Source: a virus. From it: a DNA stretch of 39,377 nucleotides. Below are positions 39,278 through 39,377 of this stretch, piece after piece; the first letter of the stretch is position 1; every line of letters begins with the position of its first letter. A program made the position numbers and the translations under genes. The stretch covers positions 1 to 39,377 of the IMG/VR virus record IMGVR_UViG_3300006853_000031; one strand, 5' to 3'. The notes beneath the pieces were generated by a model that saw only the letters and a list, made by a program, of their open reading frames with translations, was not told the origin of the DNA and did not search any database.

Positions 39278-39377
39278 ACTCTTCGGGTTGGGGTACGGCC
39301 GATTCGCCAACTGCGATAATCTCCTGAGCAATTGCGAGCGGCCCAGAGTCACCGGCTTTCTGGGCCGTCCGCCACTT
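39252..39377 (-). CDS. C-terminal end of an unknown gene (partial at right edge)
   Basis: The - strand frame is open from the right edge for 41 codons and ends at TGA (39254-39252). The fragment contains KAGDSGPLAIAQEIIAVGES then AVPQPEEFSLSADSL. Its composition is protein-like, and the frame is convergent with the 38948-39277 gene, overlapping it by 26 nt. Function cannot be told from this piece. Confidence 0.5.
   Translation of the reverse strand, partial: KWRTAQKAGDSGPLAIAQEIIAVGESAVPQPEEFSLSADSL

Noticed and set aside
1-39377. tRNA genes, integrase, terminase or tape-measure genes
   Set aside because: None could be recognised by eye on either strand, so none is annotated.

Overview
This window is part of a tailed-phage (Caudoviricetes) genome, or a prophage-like contig of one. 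It is moderately GC-rich and densely coded, almost entirely on the + strand. Genes are packed end to end with ATGA, TAATG or GTGA overlaps, and several use GTG or TTG starts. A portal, scaffold, HK97-type capsid, head-tail adaptor and large beta-rich tail hub are followed by three long ejection-type internal proteins. No tape-measure, sheath or major tail tube gene is seen, so the virion is most likely podovirus-like. Terminase, replication genes and an integrase are not in the window, so it is an incomplete genome and its lifestyle cannot be decided. The host is probably Gram-negative (several lipoproteins). Two - strand cargo genes look, from memory of those genomes, like myxobacterial (Myxococcota/Polyangia) proteins; that host call is tentative.

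Layout. 1-1.0 kb: the end of a peptidoglycan-binding lysin, a two-helix holin-like protein and two micro-genes for single-helix peptides. 1.0-5.1 kb: small unknown genes, a zinc-ribbon protein, a SLOG/DUF2493 nucleotide-binding protein and a - strand cysteine-rich lipoprotein. 5.1-12.1 kb: head module (portal, scaffold, a structured capsid leader, capsid, accessory capsid protein, strong UUCG terminator, small virion genes, adaptor). 12.1-21.8 kb: tail hub/nozzle and three internal virion proteins, one with an S74-type chaperone region. 21.8-22.7 kb: two small basic proteins separated by a - strand HNH endonuclease. 22.7-27.5 kb: LamG-like lectin, pectate-lyase-type tail spike and fibre. 27.5-30.8 kb: small virion, membrane and lipoprotein genes. 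30.8-31.6 kb: a - strand host-like coiled-coil membrane protein with its own promoter. 31.7-37.3 kb: a run of fibre/adhesin/decoration proteins, including one built from thirteen 20-residue repeats. 37.3-38.0 kb: a - strand conserved phage protein preceded by a promoter and a remarkable 105-nt leader of 21 pentanucleotides. 38.0-39.4 kb: a second lysin, a membrane/coiled-coil protein and the tail of a - strand gene.

The + strand genes read as one late programme: assemble the head, attach a short tail, eject internal proteins, bind and degrade surface polysaccharide, lyse. The four complete - strand genes and the partial fifth are accessory insertions. The most unusual element is the 5-nt-periodic leader at 37887-37991 (- strand). 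It appears to start at the predicted transcription start and to end on the Shine-Dalgarno sequence of the gene it precedes, which suggests autogenous translational control by a protein that binds RNA or single-stranded DNA in 5-nt steps.
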